The position numbers and the translations under genes were made by a program. 64,000 nt of DNA, taken from contig CAWATW010000004.1 in assembly GCA_963785075.1 (NCBI GenBank), positions 310,001-374,000 on the forward strand, in the 5' to 3' direction. Under the pieces are notes generated by a model that saw nothing but the letters and a program-made list of their open reading frames with translations, was not told the DNA's origin and ran no database searches. Below are positions 50,595 through 58,430 of this stretch, in pieces; within the stretch, counting starts at the first letter, position 1; every line of letters begins with the position of its first letter. The stretch comes from JAOUGY01 sp963785075 (GTDB lineage Bacteria > Actinomycetota > Acidimicrobiia > Spongiisociales > ZC4RG35).

Positions 50595-51401
50595 TCACCC
50601 GGCGAGCGGATCGGCTTCCAGTTCCGACTCCGGCAGGGTCGCAAACACTTGCGCCGTGGCTTCGGCGAAGAGGCGGGACTCCGTCTCGACGAACCCAACG
50701 TGGCCATCGAGGTCGAGACGCTTCATAGCGATCCGGAGTGGTATGTCCAGACATCGTGTGGGGGACTCGTCTTCGACCGCGCACATCGCTGCGGCGAGCG
50801 CCCGCTCCATCTCGGTGACGGGCTCGTGATGGGCGGCGACGGCCGCCACGATGTCGGTGGGGAGATTCCACTCGGCGAGCATCTTGGTGCCCATCTCGAG
50901 ATGATCGGTTTCGTACGCCATTCGCTCGCGACGCAACATCTGCTGGTCCTGGTACCCCCGCATCCACTGCTTCCGACGCCATGCCAGGAAGCCTTCGTCC
51001 GTCGTGAGCAGTCCGGCCGTGCCGGCGGCGGAGAACAGCCCCGCCACGAACAACTGCTCGTTCTCGGCCCGGGAGAAGCCGAGGAGGCGTCCGATCAGCT
51101 TGGCGGCACGGCCCACGACGAGAGACTCCTCCCACAGCTCAGGGGCACCCCAGGTGTCGACCAGCTCGCGGTTCAACGACGCCATGGCGAGAGCACCCAC
51201 CGAGCGGCAGCCGACTCGGATCACAGCCTCCATCACCGTTCCCACGGGATACACGGCGCCGACGTACGCAGAGTTGGCATACCGCACGACCGCTGCTGCC
51301 GTGTCGGGGATCGTCGCCACGCGGGCAGCTACCTCATACAGGTCCGGATCGTTGGCCATAGCCGCCGTCCAGAGCTCTACCTTGCGCGAGCCGAGGTCCA
51401 T
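50595..51401 (-). CDS. HDOD-domain protein 1, flagellar regulon
   Basis: This 268-residue protein consists of one HDOD domain (ATIPDTAAAVVRYANSAYVG, GCRSVGALAMASLNREL), the output-lacking relative of HD phosphohydrolases. Where HD enzymes have HD it reads FVAGLFSAAGTAG, so no metal site remains and a protein-binding role is likely. It is a close paralogue of the next gene but has its own FliA-type promoter 25 nt upstream. Confidence 0.85.
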   Translation of the reverse strand: MDLGSRKVELWTAAMANDPDLYEVAARVATIPDTAAAVVRYANSAYVGAVYPVGTVMEAVIRVGCRSVGALAMASLNRELVDTWGAPELWEESLVVGRAAKLIGRLLGFSRAENEQLFVAGLFSAAGTAGLLTTDEGFLAWRRKQWMRGYQDQQMLRRERMAYETDHLEMGTKMLAEWNLPTDIVAAVAAHHEPVTEMERALAAAMCAVEDESPTRCLDIPLRIAMKRLDLDGHVGFVETESRLFAEATAQVFATLPESELEADPLAG

Positions 51402-51426
51402 GATGCGTCAATATCTCCTTGGAGGA

Positions 51427-51455
51427 CCGGTCGGCCGTTTCGGACGCTGGAAAAG
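51427..51455 (-). promoter_or_regulatory. FliA-type promoter of HDOD gene 1
   Basis: On the minus strand: CTTT (51455-51452), 16 nt, GCCGACCGG (51435-51427). CAAGGAG follows as the ribosome site. Confidence 0.78.
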
Positions 51456-51513
51456 ACCTCGGGAGGCGTTGATCGGGCCTGTACGCCGATTCCGGCGCCC
51501 AGGCGTGGATCTG

Positions 51514-52326
51514 TCAGGCGACTCGTTCGGCGACACGCTTCGACGCCACTGCGGCTCCGGGTGAGTCGCCCTCTCCGAACACGGCCTCCACGTACCGAAG
51601 CGCCTCGACGCGCACGGAATCCACGTGCTTCGACAGTCCGATCTCGTCCATCGCTGCGGTGAACGGAGTGTCATGACACCTCGTTGCCGATCGTGAATCC
51701 GGGATGGTCATCCCCGCCCACAAGGCGAGGTCGAACCGATTCCGGGGCTCGTGATGCGACGCGACCGCATCGATGATCGAGGTGGGCATGTTCCACTCGT
51801 CGAGCAGGCGAGACGCGGCGACCACGTGATCGAACTCATAAGCCATCCGCTCACGATGCAGCATCTGATCCTCGCCAAGCCCCTTCACCCATTGGTTGGC
51901 TCGCCACGAGAGGTAGCCGGCGTCCTGGGCGCTGAGCGCAGCGGCACCTGCACTCGAGAAGAGACCAGCGACGAACAGGGACTCGGATTCGCGGCGGGGG
52001 AAGCCGTGGAGCCGACCGATCATTCGAGCTGCACGGCCCACAGCAAGGGCGTCTGATGCCAACTCGGGGATGTCCCACCGATCGGCCAACTCACGATTCA
52101 GCGAGGCGAGCGCTATCGCTCCGACCTGCCGACCACCGATCCGCACGACTGCGTCGAGCACACTCGCGACGGGGTACACCGCACCGACGTAGGAGGAGTT
52201 GGCGAAACGGATGACCGCGCTCACCGTATCGGGGATCGTGCCGAGCAGTGCAGCGATCCCGAACACATCGGGCTCATCATCCGAGGCCAATCGCCACAAT
52301 TCGAGTTTGCGCTCAACGACATCCAT
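51514..52326 (-). CDS. HDOD-domain protein 2
   Basis: This 270-residue paralogue of HDOD protein 1 is colinear along its whole length (GTIPDTVSAVIRFANSSYVG, FVAGLFSSAGAAA, ERMAYEFDH) and also lacks the HD pair. ATG 52326 has GGGGGAG upstream; an upstream in-frame start at 52365 lacks one. It starts 57 nt after the fliA stop and probably shares the fliA transcript. Confidence 0.83.
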   Translation of the reverse strand: MDVVERKLELWRLASDDEPDVFGIAALLGTIPDTVSAVIRFANSSYVGAVYPVASVLDAVVRIGGRQVGAIALASLNRELADRWDIPELASDALAVGRAARMIGRLHGFPRRESESLFVAGLFSSAGAAALSAQDAGYLSWRANQWVKGLGEDQMLHRERMAYEFDHVVAASRLLDEWNMPTSIIDAVASHHEPRNRFDLALWAGMTIPDSRSATRCHDTPFTAAMDEIGLSKHVDSVRVEALRYVEAVFGEGDSPGAAVASKRVAERVA

Positions 52327-52382
52327 CACGTCACGCTCCCCCGTCGACCAGGTCGGTGCGACCAAAAGCGCTTGGCAGCGGA

Positions 52383-53255
52383 TCAGCCCGCTTCGTACAG
52401 ACGAGCGTTGCCGGTGGTGGCGGACTCGAGCAGCGACTCTGCATCGAGTCGGGTGCGCCAGTTCGATTGATCGGCCATGCGAGCGACGTAGGCGGCTCGT
52501 GCGCGCTTCCCGGGCGCAGAATCCGGGGAAGGCTCGACGCCCTCGTATTGGGTCGAGAAGAACGAGCGCATGGCCATCAGCGCCTCCGACCGGATCTGAC
52601 TGACCCGGGCCTCGGTGAGACCGAGATCGTCGGCGATGTCCTGTAGGAGCTCCCCTTCCAGGTAGTAGCGGGAGATCACCTCGGCCTGAACGGTCGGAAG
52701 ATGGCGAACGGCGTCCACGAGCGACCCCCGAAGCTCGCGCTGCTCGAGCGCCACCTCGGGGAGCGTCTCCACCCGCTCTTCTTCCACGCGGTCGGCAAGC
52801 GAGGTTTCGTCGGTCTCACTCGGTTGGTCGAGGTGGAGCAGTGTGCTGGTGGCGGCGTGGGCCTGCCGGCTGTTGAGCTCGGCGACGGAGATACCCAGGA
52901 AGGCGGCGATCTCGTCGGTGGTGGGGGGACGTCCGTGCTGCTCCTCGAGCCCGGTCTGGGTCTCCTGGATCTCGCGGAGCCGGCGGCGAACGGATCGGCT
53001 GGCCCAGTCCCGGGTCCGTGTGGAGTCGATGATGGCACCGCGAATCCGGATTGCGGCGTAGCGGGCGAACGGTATCCCGGATTCGGGGTCGTACCGCCGG
53101 CTGGCCTCCACGAGACCGAGTGCGCCGGCGTTCCAGAGTTCGGAACGATCGACATGACGCGGATACCGCGCCGACACTTCACTGACGATGTGGCCTACGA
53201 GATCGAGGGTTTCCGAGACGAGCTCGTTCTGCTCCTCCGCCGTCAACGCTGCCAT
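52383..53255 (-). CDS. fliA: RNA polymerase sigma factor, FliA/WhiG (sigma-28) type
   Basis: This 290-residue group-3 sigma factor directs flagellar transcription. Region 2 reads LWNAGALGLVEASRRYDPES, then FARYAAIRIRGAIIDSTRTRDW (in part) as in FliA/WhiG. Region 3 contains GRPPTTDEIAAFLGIS, and region 4 YYLEGELLQDIADDLGLTEA then RVSQIRSEAL. A tail of about 50 residues follows region 4, longer than usual. I start at ATG 53255 (GGGGG upstream); longer frames to 53333 or 53420 would run into the divergent FlgN-like gene. It is the natural partner of the CTTA-N16-GCCGAC promoters in this locus. No flgM anti-sigma gene is seen. Confidence 0.93.
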   Translation of the reverse strand: MAALTAEEQNELVSETLDLVGHIVSEVSARYPRHVDRSELWNAGALGLVEASRRYDPESGIPFARYAAIRIRGAIIDSTRTRDWASRSVRRRLREIQETQTGLEEQHGRPPTTDEIAAFLGISVAELNSRQAHAATSTLLHLDQPSETDETSLADRVEEERVETLPEVALEQRELRGSLVDAVRHLPTVQAEVISRYYLEGELLQDIADDLGLTEARVSQIRSEALMAMRSFFSTQYEGVEPSPDSAPGKRARAAYVARMADQSNWRTRLDAESLLESATTGNARLYEAG

Positions 53256-53358
53256 GATGTGGACCCCCAAATGCGTGCCGAATGCCTTACGTTTCAGGGA
53301 TCGGACAATCGGGGGCTGATCCTTGAGGGCCATATTTGCATAGTCACTCGCCCGAATC

Positions 53359-53387
53359 ACGAAACCTCGGCGCGATCGGCCGACAGG
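53359..53387 (+). promoter_or_regulatory. Possible FliA-type promoter of FlgN-like gene 1
   Basis: GCCGACAGG (53379-53387) ends 7 nt before ATG 53395. The -35 position reads ACGA, which does not fit, so this is the weakest member of the set. Confidence 0.5.
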
Positions 53388-53394
53388 TCCCTCG

Positions 53395-53844
53395 ATGACA
53401 ACGGCACTGGCCTCTCCCACGTACTACGACCTGATCGGTCTCCTCGCCAACGAACGCCGACTCCTCGAGCGGCTTCTGTTCCGCCACGCAGAGATCTCGA
53501 TGCTGATCGCCGCGGGCGAGCACCGATTCGTCGGCCGCGCCGTCGACGAGGCCCTCGAAGTCGAGGCCGAGCTCGCCGCATGTGACCTCACCAGGGCGAT
53601 GATGCTCGTAGGCCTCACGCCTCACGGTGACGACATGTCGATGGCCGAGCTCATCTCCGAGGCACCCGCCGAGTTCGAGACGCCGCTCGGCGATCTGACC
53701 CGCGACATGAAGCGAATCATGGCCCAGGTGGATCGATATCGTCGCGAGGCGGCAGCTTGGGCCGGGGAACGAGCCGAGCAGGTTCGGCAGGCCATCGAGC
53801 GCTTCGGCGCCGAGACCTACTTGGACGGCCGGTTGGGGTCCTGA
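53395..53844 (+). CDS. FlgN-like helical protein 1
   Basis: This 149-residue all-helical protein (LIGLLANERRLLERLLFRHAEISML, in part) is similar in its first 60 residues to the flgN gene at 57359 (LAELAETLHAERQLLEHLLFKL). FlgN chaperones FlgK and FlgL. It lies divergent from fliA, with a consensus FliA -10 at 7 nt from the ATG and no Shine-Dalgarno. It may be a second export chaperone or, given its position beside the sigma gene, a regulator. Confidence 0.7.
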   Translation: MTTALASPTYYDLIGLLANERRLLERLLFRHAEISMLIAAGEHRFVGRAVDEALEVEAELAACDLTRAMMLVGLTPHGDDMSMAELISEAPAEFETPLGDLTRDMKRIMAQVDRYRREAAAWAGERAEQVRQAIERFGAETYLDGRLGS

Positions 53845-54077
53845 AGCTTGAGTCCCGTCGCCTTCGTCGACAACAAGCTGGACTTCAGGTCGGTGGACGC
53901 AGCGGCTGCACGGTTCTCAGCCAGCACCTGCTCGTATATCTCCGCACGATGAACCGCGAGACTCCGCGGTGCATCGACGCCCACTCGTATCTGACCGCCT
54001 CGAACCTCGAGGATGGTGATCACAACATCGTTCCCGATGACGATGGACTCGCCGGCTCGTCTGCTCAGCACCAGCAT
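53817..54077 (-). CDS. csrA: Translational regulator CsrA
   Basis: CsrA (86 residues) is the RNA-binding regulator, with MLVLSRRAGESIVIGNDVVI (its first 20 residues) and a basic RNA-contact region near IRVGVDAPRSLAVHRAEIY. It has a C-terminal extension of about 20 residues beyond the usual core. Its ATG overlaps the fliW stop. In Bacillus, CsrA blocks flagellin translation and FliW relieves it; hairpins suited to CsrA occur in four flagellin leaders here. Its 3' end overlaps the convergent FlgN-like gene by 28 bp. Confidence 0.95.
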   Translation of the reverse strand: MLVLSRRAGESIVIGNDVVITILEVRGGQIRVGVDAPRSLAVHRAEIYEQVLAENRAAAASTDLKSSLLSTKATGLKLQDPNRPSK

Positions 54078-54469
54078 CAGCCGGCGCTCACAGGCAGCAG
54101 CGCCCTGATCGGGTAGTCCTGGTCGGTGAGTACGACCTGACGCCCCATCCGGGTCTTCACGTTGACGATGAATGGTCCCAACAGATTCATGTGTGCACTC
54201 TTGCGGTCGGAGTCCAGCGTAACGGCGCAGAACACGACCGCATCCTGTTCCTGCTCGATACCCAGCCCCGCCTGGTCGACGTCGGTGAGCTCGGGGGCAT
54301 AGTCGGGAAAGAACAGCCACGGCACGCCAACGACGATCGCCAAGTCGGGATCATCGACGTTCTGGAGCAGCTGGAACGCTCCGTCGTCGACGAGTTCGAC
54401 GAGTTGGAAGCGATGGGCATCCGGAAACCCGGGAATCCCATCGTCGAACTCCAGATACTGCTCATCCAT
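54077..54469 (-). CDS. fliW: Flagellar assembly factor FliW
   Basis: This 130-residue protein has the FliW signature (LEFDDGIPGFPDAHRFQLVE at the N-terminus, LLGPFIVNVKTRMGRQVVL near the C-terminus). FliW binds flagellin and CsrA in a partner switch that matches flagellin synthesis to export. It is encoded immediately before csrA, the standard pair. Confidence 0.95.
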   Translation of the reverse strand: MDEQYLEFDDGIPGFPDAHRFQLVELVDDGAFQLLQNVDDPDLAIVVGVPWLFFPDYAPELTDVDQAGLGIEQEQDAVVFCAVTLDSDRKSAHMNLLGPFIVNVKTRMGRQVVLTDQDYPIRALLPVSAG

Positions 54470-54576
54470 CGGCGGCTACTTCCTCGATCGGCTCGTGCAG
54501 GGAATGAGGGTAGTGGCCCGGACCCCCGGTGGCCGGTAGGGACGGTGTCTCGGTCGATCGGGCGGGTGGAGGCAGG

Positions 54577-55470
54577 TCAGCGGAGGAACGATGCCAGTGA
54601 CGGCTGCAGGGACTTGGCAAGGGCGCTCTGTGCCGCCTGATAGGCCGTCTCCTGGATCTGAAGCTCCATGATGGCCCTGGCCATGTCTGTGTCCTCCGTC
54701 TCGGACAGCGCGGTTCTCATGCTGACCTCGTCGGCCTGGGCCCGGAACGCAGCCTTCTCGATCCGGTTTGCCGCCGCGCCAACCGTGGCGCGGGCCGTGA
54801 GCATCCGGTTCATCGACCGATCGATCCGATCGATGGCCGCTCCGATGCCCGCTCTGTCCTGGCTCCTGAACGCAGTCTCCAGATCGTCGAGCATGGTGAA
54901 GACGTCCTCACCGGCAGTGAAGCCGAAGACCTCGTCACCGGTCACATTCACCTTGACCACGTCATTCTCCGACACCCGACGTGTCACCTCACCCGTGTCG
55001 CCCTCGTAGGTCCAGGCGCCGGCGACCTTGGCGACGGCATCGCCGGGTCGGAAGCCCGAAAACAGAGGGCGGCCGTTGAGCTTGGCGTTGGCGAGAGACT
55101 GCACCGACTCTCGGATTTCGGCGATCTCGACCGCCATTGCTTCCATCTCGACCGATCCTGCGGTGCCATTGCCTCCGAGGACCGCGAGCTCGCGCACGCG
55201 CTGGAGCTGTTCGACCATGGTCCCCATGCGGGAGTCCGCGAGTTCGGTCCAGAGCATCCCGTCGTCGGCGTTGCGCTGTGCCTGGGCATTCGCCGCCAGC
55301 GCCGCGCGCATGCCGAGCGCGGTGTTCATACCTGCGACATCGTCACTGGCGACGTGGATGCGACGCCCGGTGGCAAGATCGCGCTGCGATCGCTCGAATT
55401 CGCCGATGCGAGTGTTCATTCGCTGGACCGCGAGGTCGACCATCATTCGGTTGGTGATCCGCATGTTCAT
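54577..55470 (-). CDS. flgL: Hook-filament junction protein FlgL
   Basis: FlgL (297 residues) is the second junction protein. It has a flagellin-like N-terminus (MRITNRMMVDLAVQRMNTRI) and C-terminus (DTDMARAIMELQIQETAYQA, then ALAKSLQPSLASFLR). It lies 6 nt after the flgK stop in the operon. The 107-nt gap to fliW shows no separate flagellar-type promoter. Confidence 0.94.
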   Translation of the reverse strand: MNMRITNRMMVDLAVQRMNTRIGEFERSQRDLATGRRIHVASDDVAGMNTALGMRAALAANAQAQRNADDGMLWTELADSRMGTMVEQLQRVRELAVLGGNGTAGSVEMEAMAVEIAEIRESVQSLANAKLNGRPLFSGFRPGDAVAKVAGAWTYEGDTGEVTRRVSENDVVKVNVTGDEVFGFTAGEDVFTMLDDLETAFRSQDRAGIGAAIDRIDRSMNRMLTARATVGAAANRIEKAAFRAQADEVSMRTALSETEDTDMARAIMELQIQETAYQAAQSALAKSLQPSLASFLR

Positions 55471-55476
55471 CTCTCA

Positions 55477-56847
55477 TTACCTCCCGACGATGCCCATTCG
55501 ATTGATCACAGTGTCGAGCGCCTGATCGACGGTCGTGATGACCCTCGCCGCCGCCTCGTACATCCTCTGGAATTCGATGAGACTCACCATTTCTTCATCA
55601 ACTGACACGGCGTGACTCGAGGACCGGGCGAGGTCGGCGGCCGACGAGAGACCGGCCTGAGTCTCCGACGACATGCGGGCTGTCGCCGATTCCTGTCCCA
55701 AGGCCGTCACGAACGTTCGATACGACTCGAGCAACGACTGCGTGCCTCCGGACGCAGCGAGCGTCGATCGAAGATCGGACAGTCTCTGGGCGTTGGAGCC
55801 GTCGAAGGTGGGATACGGCGGTCCGGCCGACGATGCCGTCGCCAGATCGGCGGGAGCGGCGATGACCACCCTGAAGGTGGTGGCCGGCGAACCGGCGTCG
55901 AACGTCACAAGCGGACCACCTGGGGCGCCGGCAGCCGTGAACCCGGCGGCGTGCGTGGTGTTCAAGGCATCGGTGAGATCTCTCACGAAGTCGTCGAGCC
56001 GCGTCTTCATCGCCGGGATGTCCTCGGTGACCGAAAGCTGCAATCCGCGCAGCTCACCGCCGGGGACCAGTGCAACGCCACTGGCGTGAAGCACTTGCCC
56101 CGTGCCCTCGTCGTAGGAGAGTGGACGGGAGGTCGACCCGTTCACGAGTGAGATACCGCCGATCATCACCCTGGCATTGCCGTTGTCTTCGATGGCGACG
56201 CTGACGCCGGCGAGCTCTGACAACCGGTCGAGCAGCATGTCCCGCTGATCCATCAGGTCGTTCGGCGAGCCTGGGGCGGTGGACGCGTCGAGGATCGCCA
56301 CGTTCAGCTTCGCCACCTGATCCAAGGCGTTGTTGATCTCTTGGACGGTCGAACGGATCGAGACCACACCGTCCTGTCGAAGGGAGTCCAGCCCAGTACC
56401 CACAGCCGCTACGCGCCCGGTGAGTGCACCGAGTTGTTCGATCACGGCCACACGGGAGGCTTCGTCGGAGGGGTTGAGGGCGAGATCTTCGAAGGCGTCG
56501 AACACCGATCCGAGTTCCGCGGTGACGCCCATCTCAGGCTCGGCCAAGATCTGTTCGGCCCGGTCGAAGAACGAGGCACGCGCCTCGATGTTGTGCCGTG
56601 CCGAGACACTCGACCGATACCGTGCGTCCAGAAAGGTGTCACGCACCCGGTTGATGTCAGTCACCTTCACTCCCAATCCGACCTGACCGTTGGGGGTCAT
56701 TCGGGGATACCTCGACGCCATGTCGACACGCTGGCGGGTGTATCCGGCAGTGTTGGCGTTCGACACATTGTGGCTGGCGGTGTCCATGGCGAGCTGGGCC
56801 GCTCGCAGTCCGCTGAGCGCAACATGCAGCGCCGAGAAGTCTGCCAT
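55477..56847 (-). CDS. flgK: Hook-filament junction protein FlgK
   Basis: FlgK (456 residues) is the first junction protein. It has an axial N-terminus (FSALHVALSGLRAAQLAMDT, then ASHNVSNANTAGYTRQRV) and C-terminus (SLIEFQRMYEAAARVITTVD followed by QALDTVINRMGIVG). The first base of its start codon is the last base of the flgN stop. Confidence 0.96.
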   Translation of the reverse strand: MADFSALHVALSGLRAAQLAMDTASHNVSNANTAGYTRQRVDMASRYPRMTPNGQVGLGVKVTDINRVRDTFLDARYRSSVSARHNIEARASFFDRAEQILAEPEMGVTAELGSVFDAFEDLALNPSDEASRVAVIEQLGALTGRVAAVGTGLDSLRQDGVVSIRSTVQEINNALDQVAKLNVAILDASTAPGSPNDLMDQRDMLLDRLSELAGVSVAIEDNGNARVMIGGISLVNGSTSRPLSYDEGTGQVLHASGVALVPGGELRGLQLSVTEDIPAMKTRLDDFVRDLTDALNTTHAAGFTAAGAPGGPLVTFDAGSPATTFRVVIAAPADLATASSAGPPYPTFDGSNAQRLSDLRSTLAASGGTQSLLESYRTFVTALGQESATARMSSETQAGLSSAADLARSSSHAVSVDEEMVSLIEFQRMYEAAARVITTVDQALDTVINRMGIVGR

Positions 56848-57359
56848 CAGAGCACCTCATCGATGTGGGTGGGAAGAACGGCAGTCTGGCGACCACGAGT
56901 TCCGCTTGGTGTGTACGTGCCTGCGTCCTGGGTCCCCAGCAACGTTCCGAGCGTGTCTGAGAGGCTCTGTACTGCAAGCCCGGCAAGACGTCGATTGTCG
57001 AGCGAGGCCTGTTCGATCTCGGTCGTGAGACGTCGGAAGTGATCCTGATGCTCCTGGAACATGGTTCGAAAGGGCTCGGGTGACCAACCGACGAGGAACT
57101 TCATGGTGATTCGGTCTTCTGGTTCGCCGATGGCATCCGCCAGTCGTTGCACCGCAACCCGACGATGACCCTCTCCGAACCGCACGCGGTCGACGATCGC
57201 TTCCACCTCGCGCATCGCCTGCGGAAGGAAACGCGCCTCGTCAGCCGCAAGTACGAGGCGCGCCTCGATCAGCTTGAAGAGAAGATGCTCGAGCAGCTGA
57301 CGCTCGGCGTGAAGCGTCTCAGCGAGCTCGGCCAGCTGTTGGCGGTAGGCGATGCTCAT
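56847..57359 (-). CDS. flgN: FlgK/FlgL export chaperone FlgN
   Basis: This 170-residue helical protein (RQQLAELAETLHAERQLLEH at the N-terminus) precedes flgK-flgL, the usual place of flgN. I choose the second ATG (57359): the first ATG at 57368 directly abuts the -10 box and could not be inside the transcript, whereas 57359 lies 9 nt after the box, matching the leaderless pattern of other genes in this regulon. Confidence 0.85.
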   Translation of the reverse strand: MSIAYRQQLAELAETLHAERQLLEHLLFKLIEARLVLAADEARFLPQAMREVEAIVDRVRFGEGHRRVAVQRLADAIGEPEDRITMKFLVGWSPEPFRTMFQEHQDHFRRLTTEIEQASLDNRRLAGLAVQSLSDTLGTLLGTQDAGTYTPSGTRGRQTAVLPTHIDEVL

Positions 57360-57368
57360 CGTCAGCAT

Positions 57369-57397
57369 CCTGTCGGCTCTCGAATTGGTGAATAAAG
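57369..57397 (-). promoter_or_regulatory. FliA-type promoter of flgN-flgK-flgL-fliW-csrA
   Basis: On the minus strand: CTTT (57397-57394), 16 nt, GCCGACAGG (57377-57369). It decides the flgN start. Confidence 0.82.
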
Positions 57398-57457
57398 GCT
57401 TCGAGAGGGTTTCTGTATGACCCGAGGATGGTCACTTCCCCTCGCCGACTGCACAGC

Positions 57458-57463
57458 TATCGT
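57458..57463 (+). promoter_or_regulatory. -10 of a probable leaderless promoter
   Basis: TATCGT ends 7 nt before GTG 57471. Confidence 0.4.
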
Positions 57464-57470
57464 CGGGGGG

Positions 57471-58040
57471 GTGACGCGCGTTCTTCCCGATGACCCGGTG
57501 GAGCTCAAGAACCTGCTGGATGCAGCTCTCGACGAGCTCGAACGACTGAAACTCACCTTGGAGGTTGTCGGCACCACCGATCTCGATGCAGGGATCCTCA
57601 ACCGAACGGGTGTCCTGGAGTCATTGGAACGGGGTCGAAGATGGATGGCGCGCCGCGGCGACATCTACGGGTTGGTCGTCGTGCGGTTCCCCATGCTCCG
57701 GCGACTGGATCCCACCGACGCCGGCGACCTCGACTTGATCCAGCACCTCGCAGCGACGATCGGGGCCGGCGTCCGCGAGGTCGACGAAGTGGGGCGCATC
57801 GACGACCTCACCTACGCGGCCACCCTGCAAGACCTGAAGCCAGGCACGATTCGGGTCGTGGTCGATCGCGTCCAGACCCTGCTCTCCAAGACACTCATGT
57901 CGATGCCGGATCTCGGCCATTTCAAGCTGGGTGCGGTCGAAGTGCTCAACGCCGGCCACACATCGGGCACGGTCCTCGAGGCGGCCATTCGGATATCGGA
58001 CCAGGCGTCCATCGACAATCACCGAGTCGGTCAGCTGTAG
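57471..58040 (+). CDS. Degenerate GGDEF-domain protein
   Basis: This 189-residue protein follows the GGDEF fold (ILNRTGVLESLERGRRWMAR, YGLVVVRFPMLRRLDPTDAG, then a helix, a VGRIDDLTYAATL strand-turn, and RVVVDRVQTLL). The active-site loop that should read GG(D/E)EF is IDDLT, and the metal-binding Asp of the DxDxFK strand is missing (RFPMLRRLD). It cannot be an active diguanylate cyclase but could bind a nucleotide or protein partner. GTG 57471 is chosen over ATG 57417 because a TATCGT box sits 7 nt upstream. It lies divergent from the flgN operon. Confidence 0.7.
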   Translation: MTRVLPDDPVELKNLLDAALDELERLKLTLEVVGTTDLDAGILNRTGVLESLERGRRWMARRGDIYGLVVVRFPMLRRLDPTDAGDLDLIQHLAATIGAGVREVDEVGRIDDLTYAATLQDLKPGTIRVVVDRVQTLLSKTLMSMPDLGHFKLGAVEVLNAGHTSGTVLEAAIRISDQASIDNHRVGQL

Positions 58041-58051
58041 GTCCAGGACCG

Positions 58052-58070
58052 GCCGGCGCCCTTCGCCGGC
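58052..58070 (+). terminator. Hairpin between degenerate-GGDEF gene and flbD
   Basis: GCCGGCG (58052-58058) pairs with CGCCGGC (58064-58070), 12 nt after the stop. Confidence 0.55.
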
Positions 58071-58091
58071 ACCGGCACGAAGATGTGGCCA

Positions 58092-58120
58092 CTTCAGCGT
58101 CGGCCGCCGCGGCCGACAGG
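58092..58120 (+). promoter_or_regulatory. FliA-type promoter of flbD
   Basis: CTTC (58092-58095), 16 nt, GCCGACAGG (58112-58120), then 8 nt to ATG 58129. Confidence 0.75.
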
Positions 58121-58128
58121 AAGCCTCG

Positions 58129-58374
58129 ATGATCAGATTGCATCGCATCCGTGGCGAGGAGTTCTTCCTCAATGCCGACCTGGTCGAGAGCGTGGAAAAC
58201 ACGCCCGACACGGTCCTCACGCTCTTCGACGGGCGCAAGATCGTGGTCCACGAAAGCGCCGAAGAGGTGGCTGAACTCATCACCACATACCGGGCATCGG
58301 TGCTACGACTCGCAGACGCCGTTCGAAGTGGTGAGCGGAACCTGGTGGCGTTCCCCGGCGGGCGCGAAGACTGA
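58129..58374 (+). CDS. flbD: FlbD/SwrD-family flagellar protein
   Basis: This 81-residue protein matches the small FlbD/SwrD family (IRLHRIRGEEFFLNADLVES, FDGRKIVVHESAEEVAELI). In Bacillus, SwrD raises flagellar motor torque; in Firmicutes the gene lies between flgE and motA/fliL, whereas here it stands alone after the flgN operon. The ATG is 8 nt after a consensus FliA -10 and has no ribosome site. Confidence 0.88.
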   Translation: MIRLHRIRGEEFFLNADLVESVENTPDTVLTLFDGRKIVVHESAEEVAELITTYRASVLRLADAVRSGERNLVAFPGGRED

Positions 58375-58430
58375 CCTCGAATTCGAACACCTCGCCCCCT
58401 GAGATGTCGCGGCCAGTCGCAGGCCGGGTG

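Noticed and set aside
52383..53255. FlgM anti-sigma factor near fliA
   Set aside because: I looked at all small frames around fliA, flgN and flgK and found none with FlgM-like features.
53256..53420. Longer FliA starting at 53333 or 53420
   Set aside because: It would run into the divergent FlgN-like gene and its promoter, and the added residues are not part of the sigma fold.
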